Counted from the stretch's first letter, positions 22,155 to 32,570 are shown. The stretch: DNA of 64,000 nt from Cristatella mucedo (GCA_009760855.2 WPIO01000127.1:174501-238500); one strand, 5' to 3'. A program made the numbers and translations. The notes: a model not told the origin generated them from the letters alone.

Positions 22155-22297
22155 GAGAGCCGAGCTGGTTTGGTCGAGCGGTCAAGGTGCTCGCCCCGAC
22201 TAAGGTCTGACTGAGGTCGTCGTAGGCTCGAGCCCCGAGGCATATGTGAAGCGCCTGAAAAGAGATTAAGTTCTCTTGGGGCGCTATATAAATGAAT
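22155..22297 (+). mobile_element. SINE-2: tRNA head joined to a LINE-A type hairpin
   Basis: The head has TGGTCGAGCGG (A-box-like, 22171-22181) and GGCTCGAGCCC (B box, 22225-22235). The tail is AAGCGCCTGAAAAGAGATTA... to GGGGCGCTATATAAATGAAT, the same two-step hairpin that ends LINE-A. This suggests mobilisation by the LINE-A enzyme. Confidence 0.75.
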
Positions 22298-22349
22298 TAT
22301 ATATATATATATACATATATAGAGAGAGAGTAAATATATCAATAAATAT

Positions 22350-22480
22350 AATTCATTTGTATAGCGCCCTAAGAGAACTTAATCTCTATTCAGGCGCTTC
22401 GCATATGCCTCGGGGCACGAGCCCACGACTTCGGCCAGACCTTAGTCGGGGCAAACACCATAACGACTGGGCCAAACCAG
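22350..22480 (-). mobile_element. SINE-2, inverted copy facing the previous one
   Basis: ATTCATTTGTATAGCGCCCT begins the tail on the plus strand. The head ends with GGCCAAACCAG, mirroring the start of the first copy. The two tails face each other across about 50 bp of AT/AG repeats. Confidence 0.75.
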
Positions 22481-22979
22481 AGTAGCTGTAATAACTGTAA
22501 ACAGACTGTATCAGCTTCGGAACTACAGTGCCTAGAGCTACACCGGTGCTAATCATTACCAACGTTTTAAAAAAGTTTTGATTGAGTTTGGCCCTTCGAA
22601 GCGAGGTTCGTATGGCTGTTTGTTCGTTTGGCTCGTTTGGCTTCGATTCGTTGTGGTGGCCAAGACTTCTCTTCTCCAAGGGAAGCGGACGACTGCAGCC
22701 ATTAAGAGCGCCCATCTCTTAATGCTGAAGTCCAGATCGTTTATGTAAAACAGCCCATTTAACGGCTGCAAAGAGTGACGGGTTTACAGTGCAAGCCATG
22801 GCGTACTCGCTAGAAGCCCATAGTAAGACTGATTACTTATTAAACACTGGCTTATGCTCGTAAAAAATTACGGGAAACTTCCATGTCGAATGGTGATGCG
22901 GACCTTAGTGTCCGCTGACCTAGTGGTAAGCCCAGCCTAGCTGGTGAGCCCGAAATAGTGCCGCGATGCAGTTACCTAT
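22481..22979. other. No recognised gene or repeat
   Basis: ORFs on the minus strand at 22386-22771 overlap the SINE and show no motif. Confidence 0.4.
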
Positions 22980-23335
22980 ACACATGTCTTTTGTATAGCG
23001 CCCTAAGAGAACTCAGTCTCTACTCAGGCGCTTCACGTATGCCAAGGAGCTCGAGCCCACGAACTTATGTAATGCAATGTATCTCCGTCTGTAACTCGAC
23101 AAAGCCATAAAGACTATGTGGGAGTTACGCAGGAGAGTTAGCGCACTCACAGCCTAAGCGGCTTTCAGTACGCATTCGGTAGCCAACAGACTTCGTCTCA
23201 CGCAACAAAGAGAAAGTGGGAAGCATAGCAGAGTCAGGAGAGCAGCTGAAGCAGTGAGTAGCGTTATCAAATTCATTCACCTTGGCTTCGGTCGAGGAGA
23301 AACACCTTGACCTCTGGGCCGAACACGTTGTGCTA
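22980..23335 (-). mobile_element. SINE-2 split by a LINE-B insertion
   Basis: Tail half at 22980-23063 (TATAGCGCCCTAAGAGAACTC...GAGCTCGAGCCCACGAAC). The head half resumes at about 23264 (CGGTCGAGGAGAAACACC...CTCTGGGCCGAACAC). The halves join in the same order as the intact copy at 22350-22480. Confidence 0.65.
23064..23263 (-). mobile_element. LINE-B 3' end inserted in SINE-2
   Basis: (ACATT)n remnant ATGTAATGCAATGTAT, then the LINE-B terminal block, through CAACAAAGAGAAAGTGGGAAG to GAGAGCAGCTGAAGCAGTG, all on the minus strand. Confidence 0.75.
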
Positions 23336-23943
23336 GGGCGCTAAAAAATAAATTATATCTGTATTAATTTATGTTGTTTCCTGTTTCAGAATTTGTCGTT
23401 TGTGACGCTTGTTTTTAGTTTAGTCGCATGGGTATGAGTAATTTCATGTGCTGTATGTTTTTCTCGTTGCGATAAGTACCTTTAGATTCAGCTTTCTTTC
23501 TTATCGTTCCCTGTTCATTGTTCTGATAACTCACCCACAAATTTTATAAGAACTTACTTGCAACCGTTAAAAATCACCGAAGACTTCAACTTCGCTTTGA
23601 AAGCCACGTGAAGAATCACGCACCGATTCTACGTATGCATGTCCATTGATACGAAAGGCAGGTTTAGCACGACTTTGTGAATTGGCGTATTTAGGAGCCA
23701 TTGGTGTCTAGCAACTTTCAAATTCGTAAAAGCGCAGCTGGTCTAAGCGGAAGCTGAGAAGCGTTTGTAGCAACAGCCGTCATCTAGGGTGACAGCAAAT
23801 TGGGTTTAGTTAGACAACAACAAGCGCAAGCTGCTTGAAAGACGCTTTGTTAAGTTAATAGTCACGTGAAGCTTCAGGATTTCAATATTCAATTTCAAAA
23901 CTGTGAGAGTGCATGCTGCAGGTACATTTATGAATTAGCAAAT
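23336..23943. other. No recognised gene or repeat
   Basis: AT-rich and without supported features. Confidence 0.4.
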
Positions 23944-24498
23944 TATGTAATGTATCTCCGTCTGCAACTCCACAAAGTCATAAAGACCATGTGGGTGTTA
24001 TGCAGAAGAGTTTTGTATAGCCCACTCACAGCCTAAGCGGCTTTTGGTACGTATTCGGTAGCCAACAGACTTCGTCTCACGCAACAAAGAGAAAGTGGGA
24101 AGCATAGCAGAGTCAGGAGAGCAGTTGAGGTAGTGAGTAGCATGGGAGGAGCAGTTCAGGACCGCTGGTAAAGATAAGCCACAGTCGGCAGCAGGAGAGT
24201 AGTTGTCGTTGCGTAAGAATTGTGGGAGCAAGTTCTACAGTCTAGAGCCTGCAAAACTGAAGCTTCTGTCGCCAACGGTCTTAAAGCGGAGGAATGGAAC
24301 GGCTAATTTATTGTCCACACATGACCTGAGGGCGCGAAGAGGCTGAAACTAATGCAGCCGTTCAGCTAGGCACGAAGGAGCCAAGCCATGGCGGGCCTCG
24401 TGGGTCAGAGTAAGAAGTTTGCTCTGTATCCGTTGCTCAACCGGCATCCATCCTAGCTCTTTTAGCAAAGGAGGCGCGCGCTCAAACCTCTCCTTATC
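23944..24498 (-). mobile_element. LINE-B 3' end with RT C-terminus
   Basis: Starts with TATGTAATGTATCTCCG. The minus strand carries the 3' UTR and then the C-terminal RT coding region (reading LPQFLRNDN and further in broken frames up to the RIQSK region). 5'-truncated at about 24498. Confidence 0.8.
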
Positions 24499-24699
24499 TC
24501 CTTTTCTTAACTCTTCATCATTGCTCTACCGCCATGTACCTACTATTAATGTATAATGAAAGACTCTATGTACATGAGACGTCAGGGGTGGACGATAATG
24601 TCTAACCTATGGACTAAGAAGCGTCGCTTATTATATGTGTAGGTGAATGGTATCCATGGGTTGTAATTCCAGTACCGGTTACTAGTTTTTATCATAATT
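24499..24699. other. No recognised feature
   Basis: Spacer between LINE-B and SINE-1. Confidence 0.4.
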
Positions 24700-24890
24700 G
24701 TGAGCCGTAATGGCTCACTAGGTAAAGCAGTTGCTATTCACGACCTCGGCCCCGAGGTCGTAGGTACAAATCCTGCGGTGGGCGATCCGTTATCGCCACT
24801 GCAAGCGGTGGTGATAGTCGTAAAAGCTCTTCTGTCGCTATACACAAAGAGGCTGTTAAATCAGCTAGTATTTATTTATTTATTTATTTA
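24700..24890 (+). mobile_element. SINE-1, full length with (TTTA)n tail
   Basis: Head: GTGAGCCGTAATGG...; A-box-like TGGCTCACTAGG at 24711; B box GGTACAAATCC at 24763-24773. A strong stem CGACCTCGG/CCGAGGTCG lies in place of the anticodon and T arms. Body: TTATCGCCACTGCAAGCGG, CTCTTCTGTCGCTATAC, GAGGCTGTTAAATCAGCTAG, then (TTTA)n to 24890. Confidence 0.85.
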
Positions 24891-25635
24891 TAATCTAGCT
24901 GATATAGCTCTTTAGTGTTTCACTTGCATTTAGAATTTTTTAAAATTCCTCTGCTTTTCTGCACATTTGAAACTTACACACATTGTAACCCTTAAGAGCT
25001 GGTCTTATCTGCAATAAATAGTGAAGCTTCGCATTACAGCACTTCCGGCCGATCATTGTTCCTAATACTCACTAAGTTACTCGTCAACCACAAGGTTCTG
25101 TCACTCAACTTTAGATCTACGCTGGCCTGCCCTAATTGCACACACCTCGAGCATTCCGACGCGCCTTCGCTCAGCCCCCCCCCCGATTCTGGTCGTAGAG
25201 CTGTGTCTCTTTTGGAGACCACGCCTTACTACTTCCAATACCTGTTAAACCTGTCAGCCTACCGACTGAAATCCCAAAATCTCGGAGCTAGAACACATCG
25301 AACGTGAATCTAAAAAAATTCTGGTCATCAATGCAGGTGCATCTCTCATCGAACCGTCCTTGACATGTGCTCACACGTCCTGCATCTGCGAATGTAATGA
25401 TCAGTGATGACCTAATGTGTTTCTATAAGCTATTATTACATGGTTAGAAAGATATTTAGATGTATCTTAGCGTGCTGTAAACAACTAACTTCAAACTTCA
25501 CAGTAAGAATAATGTTGATGATTACATTTTTGCAGTGATCTCAGAGAACTATATGACGCCCTAGGATTCGCACAATCTCTCCGCAGTCGAAGTCGGACTA
25601 CGTTCAGCTAAGAAATATCGCTACAATCAGGGTCA
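24891..25635. other. Mostly unrecognised; possible very old LINE pieces
   Basis: TCGTCAACCACAAGGTTCTGTCACTCAACTTTAG near 25081 recalls the LINE-A stretch that includes AAGGTTTTGTCGCTCACTTTTAGG. Too little remains to define limits. A C9 run lies near 25177. Confidence 0.35.
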
Positions 25636-25639
25636 GCTT

Positions 25640-26485
25640 TGACAATAGTACGATAGCGAAAGTAAGTCATGCATTTATGACATTCCGTCTAGATTGCTTC
25701 AATTCCACTTACTAAGGACTTCCGCCCTGTCTCCTTGACGTCTTCAACCAATCCACAACTCTGCAACTCACCAGGTGCTACGGCCTAGCGGCAGCAGTCT
25801 GACACCAGTCTGGCAGTCTGAGCTTCACTGGTCCCATATCAAGCCTCGAATTGGCTTTCAGATTCTCTGTCTAGCTTACAGGTCACTTTACTCACTCGCT
25901 CCAGCGAGCCCGTTCGACCATCTCGCTTCTCGGCATCATTCTTGCATCACCTGCTCCCCGGCATAGTCGTGTCATCGTTTCTAGCGTTCCAAGCACTAAA
26001 TGAAGATATTTTGAGGATATACACATATACGTGTATATGTATATACAGGTAACGGTCCGGGCGCCCTCTGTTGGCATGCACTAAAAGTTTCGAGCTCAAT
26101 TCTGCCTTCGGTCACTACCCGTAGGGAAGTGAGATCCTTAAAGTCTCAGCTAAAGCGCACCTGTTTCGCTCAGCTTTTCTTGAGCCCCTCGGAAGTTTCC
26201 CTTTTTTTGCGTGGACCCGGCTTGCTTTGCGTTCGTCCATGTGCATGATTACGTGTATCTTAATTTCAAAATATCACTGTAACAATCGACCCTGAATGCC
26301 ACTATATACTCTACCATGGTGGCCTAAGAACGATCCCAACTTGCTTTTGCGTGCTGTCGACCATATACACTGCGCATGTAATTAATCCTCACTTATCAAT
26401 TTTTTTGCAACGCCTTGCAATGCACTTGGATAGAGATTTAGTTCTCCCAGCGTGCTGTGAAACGACCTCTTATTAATAGTGATAT
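25640..26485 (+). mobile_element. LINE-C, diverged L2/CR1-like 3' portion
   Basis: Plus-strand fragments read HAFMTFRLDCFNSTY, LHWSHIKPRIGFQILCLAYRSLYSLAP (in pieces) and FDHLASRHH, the L2-type C-terminal region. A decayed tail (GCACTTGGATAGAGATTTAGTTCTC...GCTGTGAAACGA) ends near 26470. It is interrupted near 26010-26050 by a TATACA-rich microsatellite. It is too diverged to be LINE-A or LINE-B. Confidence 0.6.
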
Positions 26486-26629
26486 TAAAAGTAAATCTTT
26501 TATAGGCTCTTTACATTAGCTGAAAGAAAGCTTGTCATATTATTACAGATTACGTAAACAATTTCAGCATCTATAAGCATGTACAATTCCTTCCCGCGCG
26601 CAAGGCAAGCTTCGACGAGCTAGTGGGTT

Positions 26630-26945
26630 TTAAGTTTCTTTATAAATGCTGTAATTGCTCACTCCCAAATTGCGTCACGACATCTCTTGACTTGACCACA
26701 TTTAAAAAGAAACTAAATAGGCATCTATTTATCACAGCATTTAGTGGGTACCTGTGAGTCGTCCTTAATGTGATTATGCGTGCTGACCCTGCGCATGTCA
26801 TCCTTAACCATGTTATTCTTGTTGTTTATTGAGCACGCTACCAATAATACTTCGTTCTCACTTCCTTTGCAGCAAATGTAAAGTGCCTGAAAGGGACTAA
26901 ATTCTCTGAGGGTGCTATATAAAATCTTTTATTCTTATCAATATT
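26630..26945 (+). mobile_element. LINE-A 3' end
   Basis: Plus strand: last RT codons (GACTTGACCACATTTAAAAAG...), 3' UTR (GTGGGTACCTGTGAGTCGTCC, CCATGTTATTCTTGTTGTTTA), hairpin with CpG decay (AAAGTGCC...GGGTGCTATATAAA) and an AT tail. Confidence 0.8.
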
Positions 26946-26984
26946 ATTAATATTATTGTCAATACCTGTCTCTGTCCAATTGGT

Positions 26985-27495
26985 AGTTAGCACCGGGCTT
27001 TTGGAGCGTACGAACTGAAGGCACGGGGGTTGGTCCGAGGCATAGCAATGAGTCAGATGAGCCGGTGGTATAGTGAGAATAGTAAATGGGTAATAATCTA
27101 GGATAATAATCCGGAATTAGATAATTGATGGACCTAAAAGTAAGTGACAGGTTCTTAAAGGACTTTACTTATATTCTTCTGCTGCCAACTATGGTACATA
27201 TTTTCCAGCTGTCCTGGACTGCTATTTACACCTTCCTCACTTCCTCTACTGCCATGCCCACTCAGCCAAGCTTCTCACTGGGTACCGCACGAGTACCGAA
27301 AGCCGCTATTTGGCTTTTTGAGTGCGATATAGAAAATTCTTTTGTGGCTTTGTGGAGCTACATTCGGACATACGCTGCTTGATTGAAGGACCAGTACAAG
27401 TTGCTAAGAAGTGGTTTAATGTGGCAATTACAACACCGACTACAGGAAAGCCTAGCTGCAGAATTTCAAACAAGCTACAAGCGTAGTATTGCACG
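26985..27495 (-). mobile_element. LINE-A fragment split by LINE-B
   Basis: Left part at 26985-27160 (GGGCTTTTGGAGCGTACGAACTGAAGG...AAAAGTAAGTGACAGG), right part at 27388-27495 (AAGAAGTGGTTTAATGTGG...AAGCCTAGCTGCAGAATTTC). The parts are consecutive in intact minus-strand LINE-A copies. Confidence 0.65.
27163..27385 (+). mobile_element. LINE-B 3' end inserted in LINE-A
   Basis: Plus strand: TTCTGCTGCCAACTATGGTAC...CCTCTACTGCCATGCCC...CCGAAAGCCGCTATTTGGC...GTGGCTTTGTGGAGCTACATTCGG, the LINE-B terminal region with substitutions. Confidence 0.7.
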
Positions 27496-27574
27496 GACAG
27501 GATGACCTGCAAGGAATGATTTAGAGATCTTCACCCCAGGTCTTACCCTAGGCGTACGGTGCTCGATCTTAGTA

Positions 27575-27660
27575 TACCCGGGTTTGGGTTCAGGCGCTGG
27601 CGGTGGCGATAGCCGGCCAAAGGCTCGTCTGTCGCTATGTGAATGAGGATGCGGTATCAA
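27575..27660 (+). mobile_element. SINE-1 fragment
   Basis: GGTTTGGGTTCAGGC...GGCGGTGGCGATAGCC...GGCTCGTCTGTCGCTATGTGAATGAGG, the central body of SINE-1. Confidence 0.5.
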
Positions 27661-27789
27661 TTATTTTCTCACAAGGGATCTTACGAATGCACAGGAAAGC
27701 TTCGGAAGGTATTAACTTTGTCGAAAATCTCGAATTTCTGGAGTTATTTCGATTGCTGATGTGAATACCCACTTAAATAAATTAAATAT

Positions 27790-27957
27790 CTAGCTGATTT
27801 AACAGCCTCTTTTGTATAGCGACAGAAGAGCCTTTCCGGCTATCACCACCGCTTGCAGTGGCGATAAAGGATCGCCCACTGCAGGATTCGAGCCCACGAC
27901 CTCGGGGCCGAGGTCATGAAAAGCAACCACCTTACCTAGTGAGCCATTACGGCTTAC
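27790..27957 (-). mobile_element. SINE-1, full length
   Basis: Reverse copy of the 24.7-kb element: CTAGCTGATTTAACAGCC (3' end), CAGTGGCGATAAAGGATCGC, and a B box on the minus strand (GGGCTCGAATCC, near 27884-27895). It is one of the better preserved copies. Confidence 0.8.
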
Positions 27958-28969
27958 TTTCAGTCATTCCATTCGCTACAAGACACAAGGCGCTAGCGAT
28001 CAAGCGATTTCAGTTTCAGTTAAATTGCAGAAGTAACTCAGTAAAGAAGAACCCGGTGAAGTTCTTTCGTGCAATAGGCACTCTCGATAGGCGGATGCTT
28101 TGCAACATGAGCCAACGGTGGTAGGCCAACTGTCGGAGGTCATCCGTGGATCGGGGTGAGGGTGGGGGTTGGGAGGCAATTGCTCGGAGGTCAGGGGACC
28201 ACCGATGGGAAGGTCAAGCTTGGTACGATGAAGTTGTCAGTGCAGGGCAAAGCATCTAGCACCGCCGGCATTGTAAGTAGGGAAGCTAATTCTGCATTAC
28301 GAAACACTTGAAGCAAAATGCATCTTTCTTCTGCAGTTCTTAGAAAAACAGAGATTACTGAGATGCCTTGGGTGTGTAGGTCCGGGTTCTGATTCAGCAG
28401 GTGGTTTCGGGGGCTCAGTTATCCCTCAAAGTGTTACTGATCCGGACGGCTTCGTGCAGTGGCAGTCACGCTGTTTCCTCGGATACGGCGCGACCTGTTA
28501 TACAAGATTAAAAAGACTGATAGCTCGAGCCTGCTGCAGACATGCGCCCTACATGTAGTGGCAGATTCCCAGCCGCAATCCATGACTTGAATATACGCAT
28601 GGCTAAACGAGATGGCAGCAGCGTGCGAGTTATTTTTCTAGATTTATAGAATCTACAAGATCGTATCTTTGAAGCTTCTAAAAGTGAGAATCGACAGGGT
28701 TATGTTACTCCCCGGTCAAGGTCAAGGTGATCTAGCTCCTAGGTCAAGACGGTGAATTGAACGGAAGATTTAGGGCTAAGAGGGTATGGCAAAGCTCTAC
28801 AAATAGATGAAAACCACACACCTTTTTAGAATAATAGCTGTAACACTGATATTTTCTATATCTATGCATAATATATGATTAGTTAACTAATTTTTGATGT
28901 CTCAAGTGCGAGTGAGATATAACACAGGCCGTGGCACACTCAGGTTGCCGATTGGCAGCTGATAGCAGC
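27958..28969. other. No recognised gene or repeat
   Basis: I see no coding or repeat signal that I can support. Confidence 0.4.
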
Positions 28970-29180
28970 CAATGCCATCTAAGGGGCCCGTGTGATTTGT
29001 CTTTTGTGTGCTTGTGCTTGCTGACACTGTGCCTGCTGCTATTAACCATATGTACATGGTAACCCTGTGCATGTCACATCCATGGTATGCTTAATCACTT
29101 TGCGAATGTTACCATTAGTTATCTGGTCATTTGTCCATGCTTACTTTACAGCATCTTTAAAGTGCCTCGAAAGGTGATCA
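28970..29180 (+). mobile_element. LINE-A 3' UTR, hairpin truncated
   Basis: Plus-strand match (GTGATTTGTCTTTTGTGTGC...GCTGACACTGTGCCTGCTGC...CATGTACATGGTAACCCTGTGC...TTTACAGCATCTTTAAAGTGCC). It ends within the hairpin. Confidence 0.65.
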
Positions 29181-29432
29181 CGAATGACAATCGGAATGAT
29201 GATAGAATCGATGGCAGGCAAGTCAGCTGCTTTTCACGACTGGTTGATGATGCAACACAGTTTCAATTCTCAGAGGATGACTCAGGAGTAGACTTCTTTG
29301 GGCGAATGTTAACCGCTGATAAGTGCGAGGCTTTACCAGCGATGCATCGATTCCGACTCGTCGTCGCCGCCCTCCTGTACCCGCTCGTCCCCTCCCCGTG
29401 CACGCGCTCTCCGTCTCAATTCATCTGTCTGC

Positions 29433-29440
29433 CTCTCTCT

Positions 29441-29507
<67 letters not shown>

Positions 29508-29517
29508 CCTCCCCCCC

Positions 29518-29552
<35 letters not shown>

Positions 29553-29555
29553 TCG
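29433..29555. repeat. (CT)n microsatellite
   Basis: About 70 bases of CT with few breaks, then C-rich sequence and a second CT/GT run. Reading frames of Ser/Leu or Arg/Glu repeats here are artefacts. Confidence 0.97.
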
Positions 29556-30419
29556 TTTTAACGTCATGTCTCGGTCCTTCTCTCAGTGTTTTCACCGTCA
29601 ATTTACTCACTTTTTTGGCACTATTTCTCTTATCTAATGTCCCTTTTTGTTTTACCAATTAGCTATCCTGGTCACTCTCTACTCAGTTTCACAGTCGCTC
29701 ATTTGAGCATTGCAGAGGACTCGCGGTCAGCAAAGCAAGTGGGCTGAGATTTTGAAGCTCTTAAAGCAAATCAATTTTCTGTAGACTGTCCAATTCCTTT
29801 CTGGACTAACAGGTTGAAGTGAGCCACAGAGCTGCGAAATCCTTGAATCGCACCGATTGGTCTCTCAAAGCCGGCTCTGCAGTCGGCAAGTCCGAACTTT
29901 TGCAGCTCTTCGCGTTATGAGGCTGTAATAATGGCGGCCATCGCAGACGTGGAGAGCAGCCTGAAAGGAGCCGACGCCCTTCCCTGAAGGTGGTAGCCAT
30001 TTGTGACTCAAGAGCACCTCCAAAATGCGGGATCCTCTCAGTTGAAAGCGCGGCTCAACACCGGCAGCAGCCAGATTCCAGCTGAAAATGACACGGAAGG
30101 CTTATGGCGACATTTTATTACCCATAAAACGCCCAGTAATAAGTAACATTCAAGCCGCCCCACCCCCTGGCAATCTCTGTATCCGATACTAGACGACCGA
30201 AGATTAAACATGTGAAGCAGGCTTAGGGCATCGCAGCTGCGTCGATCGCTGCGAACAGTTTAGCTGCTTCTGCACTCATATATGAACTAATGCCCGAAAA
30301 CGCAGAGCGAGTAATGTTGCAAGTCCTTGCCTACTCGTGACAAATACCGTCGACGCTGCTGCGTCAACATACGACGGGGTGGTAGCTGAATGTGATAGCG
30401 AAGAAGAGCGTCCTTGGCC
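29556..30419. other. No supported gene
   Basis: ATGGCGGCCATCGC at about 29931 (+) resembles a YY1-type start region, but the frame closes after 18 codons. Nothing else stands out. Confidence 0.35.
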
Positions 30420-30768
30420 TTAGTCTAGCAACTGAACATCTAAGAACTCTAAAAAATTCTGCTCGAAAGCGATCGAGAGTTCACGATTGTTCACGTGTCC
30501 TTCAGGATTCTTGAAATCTCCTCCTCTGCCATGAGAACAGCGTCTTGAGAAAGTTCTCCAGCATCTGTGTCTTTCGGAGGATTCATCGGTCAACTTCAGC
30601 TCCCTATAATTCACACCATCTTTTAACATCTAGTAGTGATTCCTGGCAAAATTCTTCTTGAAGTCTTGACAACTCAATCTCAAGAGAGTGTTGGTCACAA
30701 GAGGCATCTTTGAAGTTCATCTTTCGATCCTGCAGTCTTTTCTTACCTCGACTGGCCCTCGACGCCAT
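30420..30768 (-). pseudogene. Frameshifted coding relic of an unidentified protein
   Basis: On the minus strand an ATG at 30766-30768 opens a clean frame (MASRASRGKKRLQDRK..., then LEIELSRLQEEFCQESLLDV). Coding-like peptide then moves between frames: GVNYRELKLTDES, then DAGELSQDAVLMAEEE, then NNRELSIAFEQNFLEFLDV, to a stop at 30420-30422. Each piece looks protein-like and together they need two or three frameshifts. This fits a processed pseudogene or a decayed gene. A donor-like GAGGTAAGA follows codon seven, so a real first exon cannot be excluded. The region upstream (30770-30960) is CpG-rich. I do not recognise the family. Confidence 0.4.
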
Positions 30769-31609
30769 GCAGCCCGCCTGTTGCAGGCAGGACGGGTGGA
30801 GCGGACGGGGAGGGCAGTTTTAACTCGGATGAAAGGGTGAACGGCCGTGTGTTTGCTGCGTTGCGGGCTCCAGCCGATTACCGGTGGTTAAAGCCTCCTC
30901 GGTGTGTCCGTGTCGTCGCGTGTGTGCCGCGACAGCGTCCAGCTGCGTCCAATCTAAGTCCAAGTCTGTAAACATGCTTAACTAGCTCAGCCAGCAATAG
31001 TCAAGTCTGCTGCCGTAAGGAATTGCTTGAAATCAAGATTGGTATTGTCACACGAAAACGTTTAAAAAACATACACAATCAATTTTGCTTTTGTCATTCC
31101 CTTGGCATTAGTGCCCGGGGACATCTGTCCCCATGCTCAGGCCTTGCTAAGCCGCTGACCACCACTGAATTGCCAGCCGGCTGAAAGCCTCAGGCGAAAC
31201 TTTCGCCTGTCTCAACGCGAAAAGCTCAACCGACGGCCGCCTGACGTGACTACGGCTTTTATACCGCCTAAGCGTCGTTGACTTGCCTGTTGCTTGAATC
31301 ACTAGGTGCATCTCTGTGGACAAGTGTCAACTCTTGTCATTTTGCCTTAAACCACTTCCTAGACGTTCTAATTCAGAAACCACGAATAGTATTTCGGCAT
31401 TCATAGTTCGGCTGACCCGGCACGAGCGTGTTCACTGGTAGAACGCCGCTCTGCGGCGGCCTGATGGCTAACGACGCCTTACATCTGCGGACTCGCGCTG
31501 CTGATACGCAACGGTTCTTTGGTTTCCGCTGCGATCCGGAAGTTCAAGATTTGAGCATCAATGGAGGAATTTAAGACAGCACGTCGTGCACCACCGCATT
31601 GGCAGCAAA
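30769..31609. other. CpG-rich patch with short palindromes
   Basis: 30770-30960 is GC- and CpG-rich. GGGGACATCTGTCCCC lies near 31117-31132 and CAGGCGAAACTTTCGCCTG (9-bp arms) near 31192-31210. No gene is supported. Confidence 0.45.
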
Positions 31610-31790
31610 CAACAACAACAATAACAATAACACATTTGCACAGACCCGTCAGAGAATAAATCTCTTTCTCAGCACTTTGTATAGGCTGTAGAGCAAGCAC
31701 ATCGATATGATTAGTGATATTTTCGTGCACAGTGTCGGCACGTACGAGCATGCAGAGTACAATTCACACACTAACGTGACAAATGCTGTG
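31610..31790 (-). mobile_element. LINE-A 3' end, decayed
   Basis: AACAACAATAACAATAACACATTTGC tail, then CCGTCAGAGAATAAATCTCTTTCTCAGCACTTTG. Part of the 3' UTR follows. Confidence 0.65.
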
Positions 31791-32054
31791 GGGAGCAGTA
31801 GCGTTTTAGCTCACTTGAATAATGAGGGTATCCAGCTTCACGTACCTTCGTGCCCAATAAATCGGCTGCCTGAGGCCGTCAGACCGTTCGTCGGCGCATC
31901 TGCTGACGGCCGTGACTCACGTGTCGTGCAGCGAATACACTCTCCGGTCGTCAACCCCAGAAGATGTAAAAGCTGCTGGTTGGCATTCAATATAAAACTA
32001 TAAGCAAAAAAGCAAAACTCATAATAGGTGCTTTTAATGCAGGTGTGTGACATT

Positions 32055-32385
32055 TAGTGATCATAATACAAATATATTACTAATGTTAATGCATTTGTAT
32101 AATACCCTCAGAGAATTTAATCTCTTTCTGGACACTTTACATGTGCTGTAAAGGAAGCATTATCAAATGGTTAGCTGTAACACGCATAATGTCGACAAGC
32201 ATGGCATGGTTAGAGGTAACATGCACAATGTCGACATCTAAAATAAGGTTAGTGGTAGCATGCACAGTGACAGAACGCAAAAGCACGCAGAGGACGAATC
32301 ACATTAACCATCTAAAGGTTTTGATATGCTTTTTTAGTTTCTTTTTAAATTTCAAGTCAGGGCGTGTCAGGTTGCCAGTCGAAAG
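32055..32385 (-). mobile_element. LINE-A 3' end
   Basis: Minus strand: hairpin (ATACCCTCAGAGAATTTAATC...TGGACACTTTAC), 3' UTR with an imperfect internal repeat of the TAACATGCACAATGTCGACA block, and the start of the ORF end region. 5'-truncated. Confidence 0.75.
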
Positions 32386-32570
32386 TAATAATAATAATAC
32401 ATTTGTATAGCCCCCTCAGAGAACTGAATATCTTTCTAGGCAATTTATAGATGCTATATAGAAAGCATTATCAAATGTTCGTTAGTAGCATCCGTAAGCA
32501 GCAGGCAAAGTGTAAATAGGTACATTCACACGAAGAACGAATCTCAAAGACCGACCAAGCACTGTACGAT
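32386..32570 (-). mobile_element. LINE-A subfamily 3' end, directly abutting
   Basis: (ATT)n at 32386-32400, hairpin AGCCCCCTCAGAGAACTG...CTAGGCAATTTATAG, then ATGCTATATAGAAAGCA and GTAAGCAGCAGGCAAAG. Same subfamily as 15.8 and 18.6 kb. Its tail starts exactly where the preceding copy is truncated. Confidence 0.7.

Noticed and set aside
24700-24780. Functional tRNA gene
   Set aside because: The A/B boxes are present but there is no proper acceptor stem, and the sequence continues into the repeated SINE-1 body. The same reasoning applies at 22155, 46455 and 62990.
29931-29985. Start of a gene at ATGGCGGCCATCGC
   Set aside because: The frame closes after 18 codons and no donor fits clearly.
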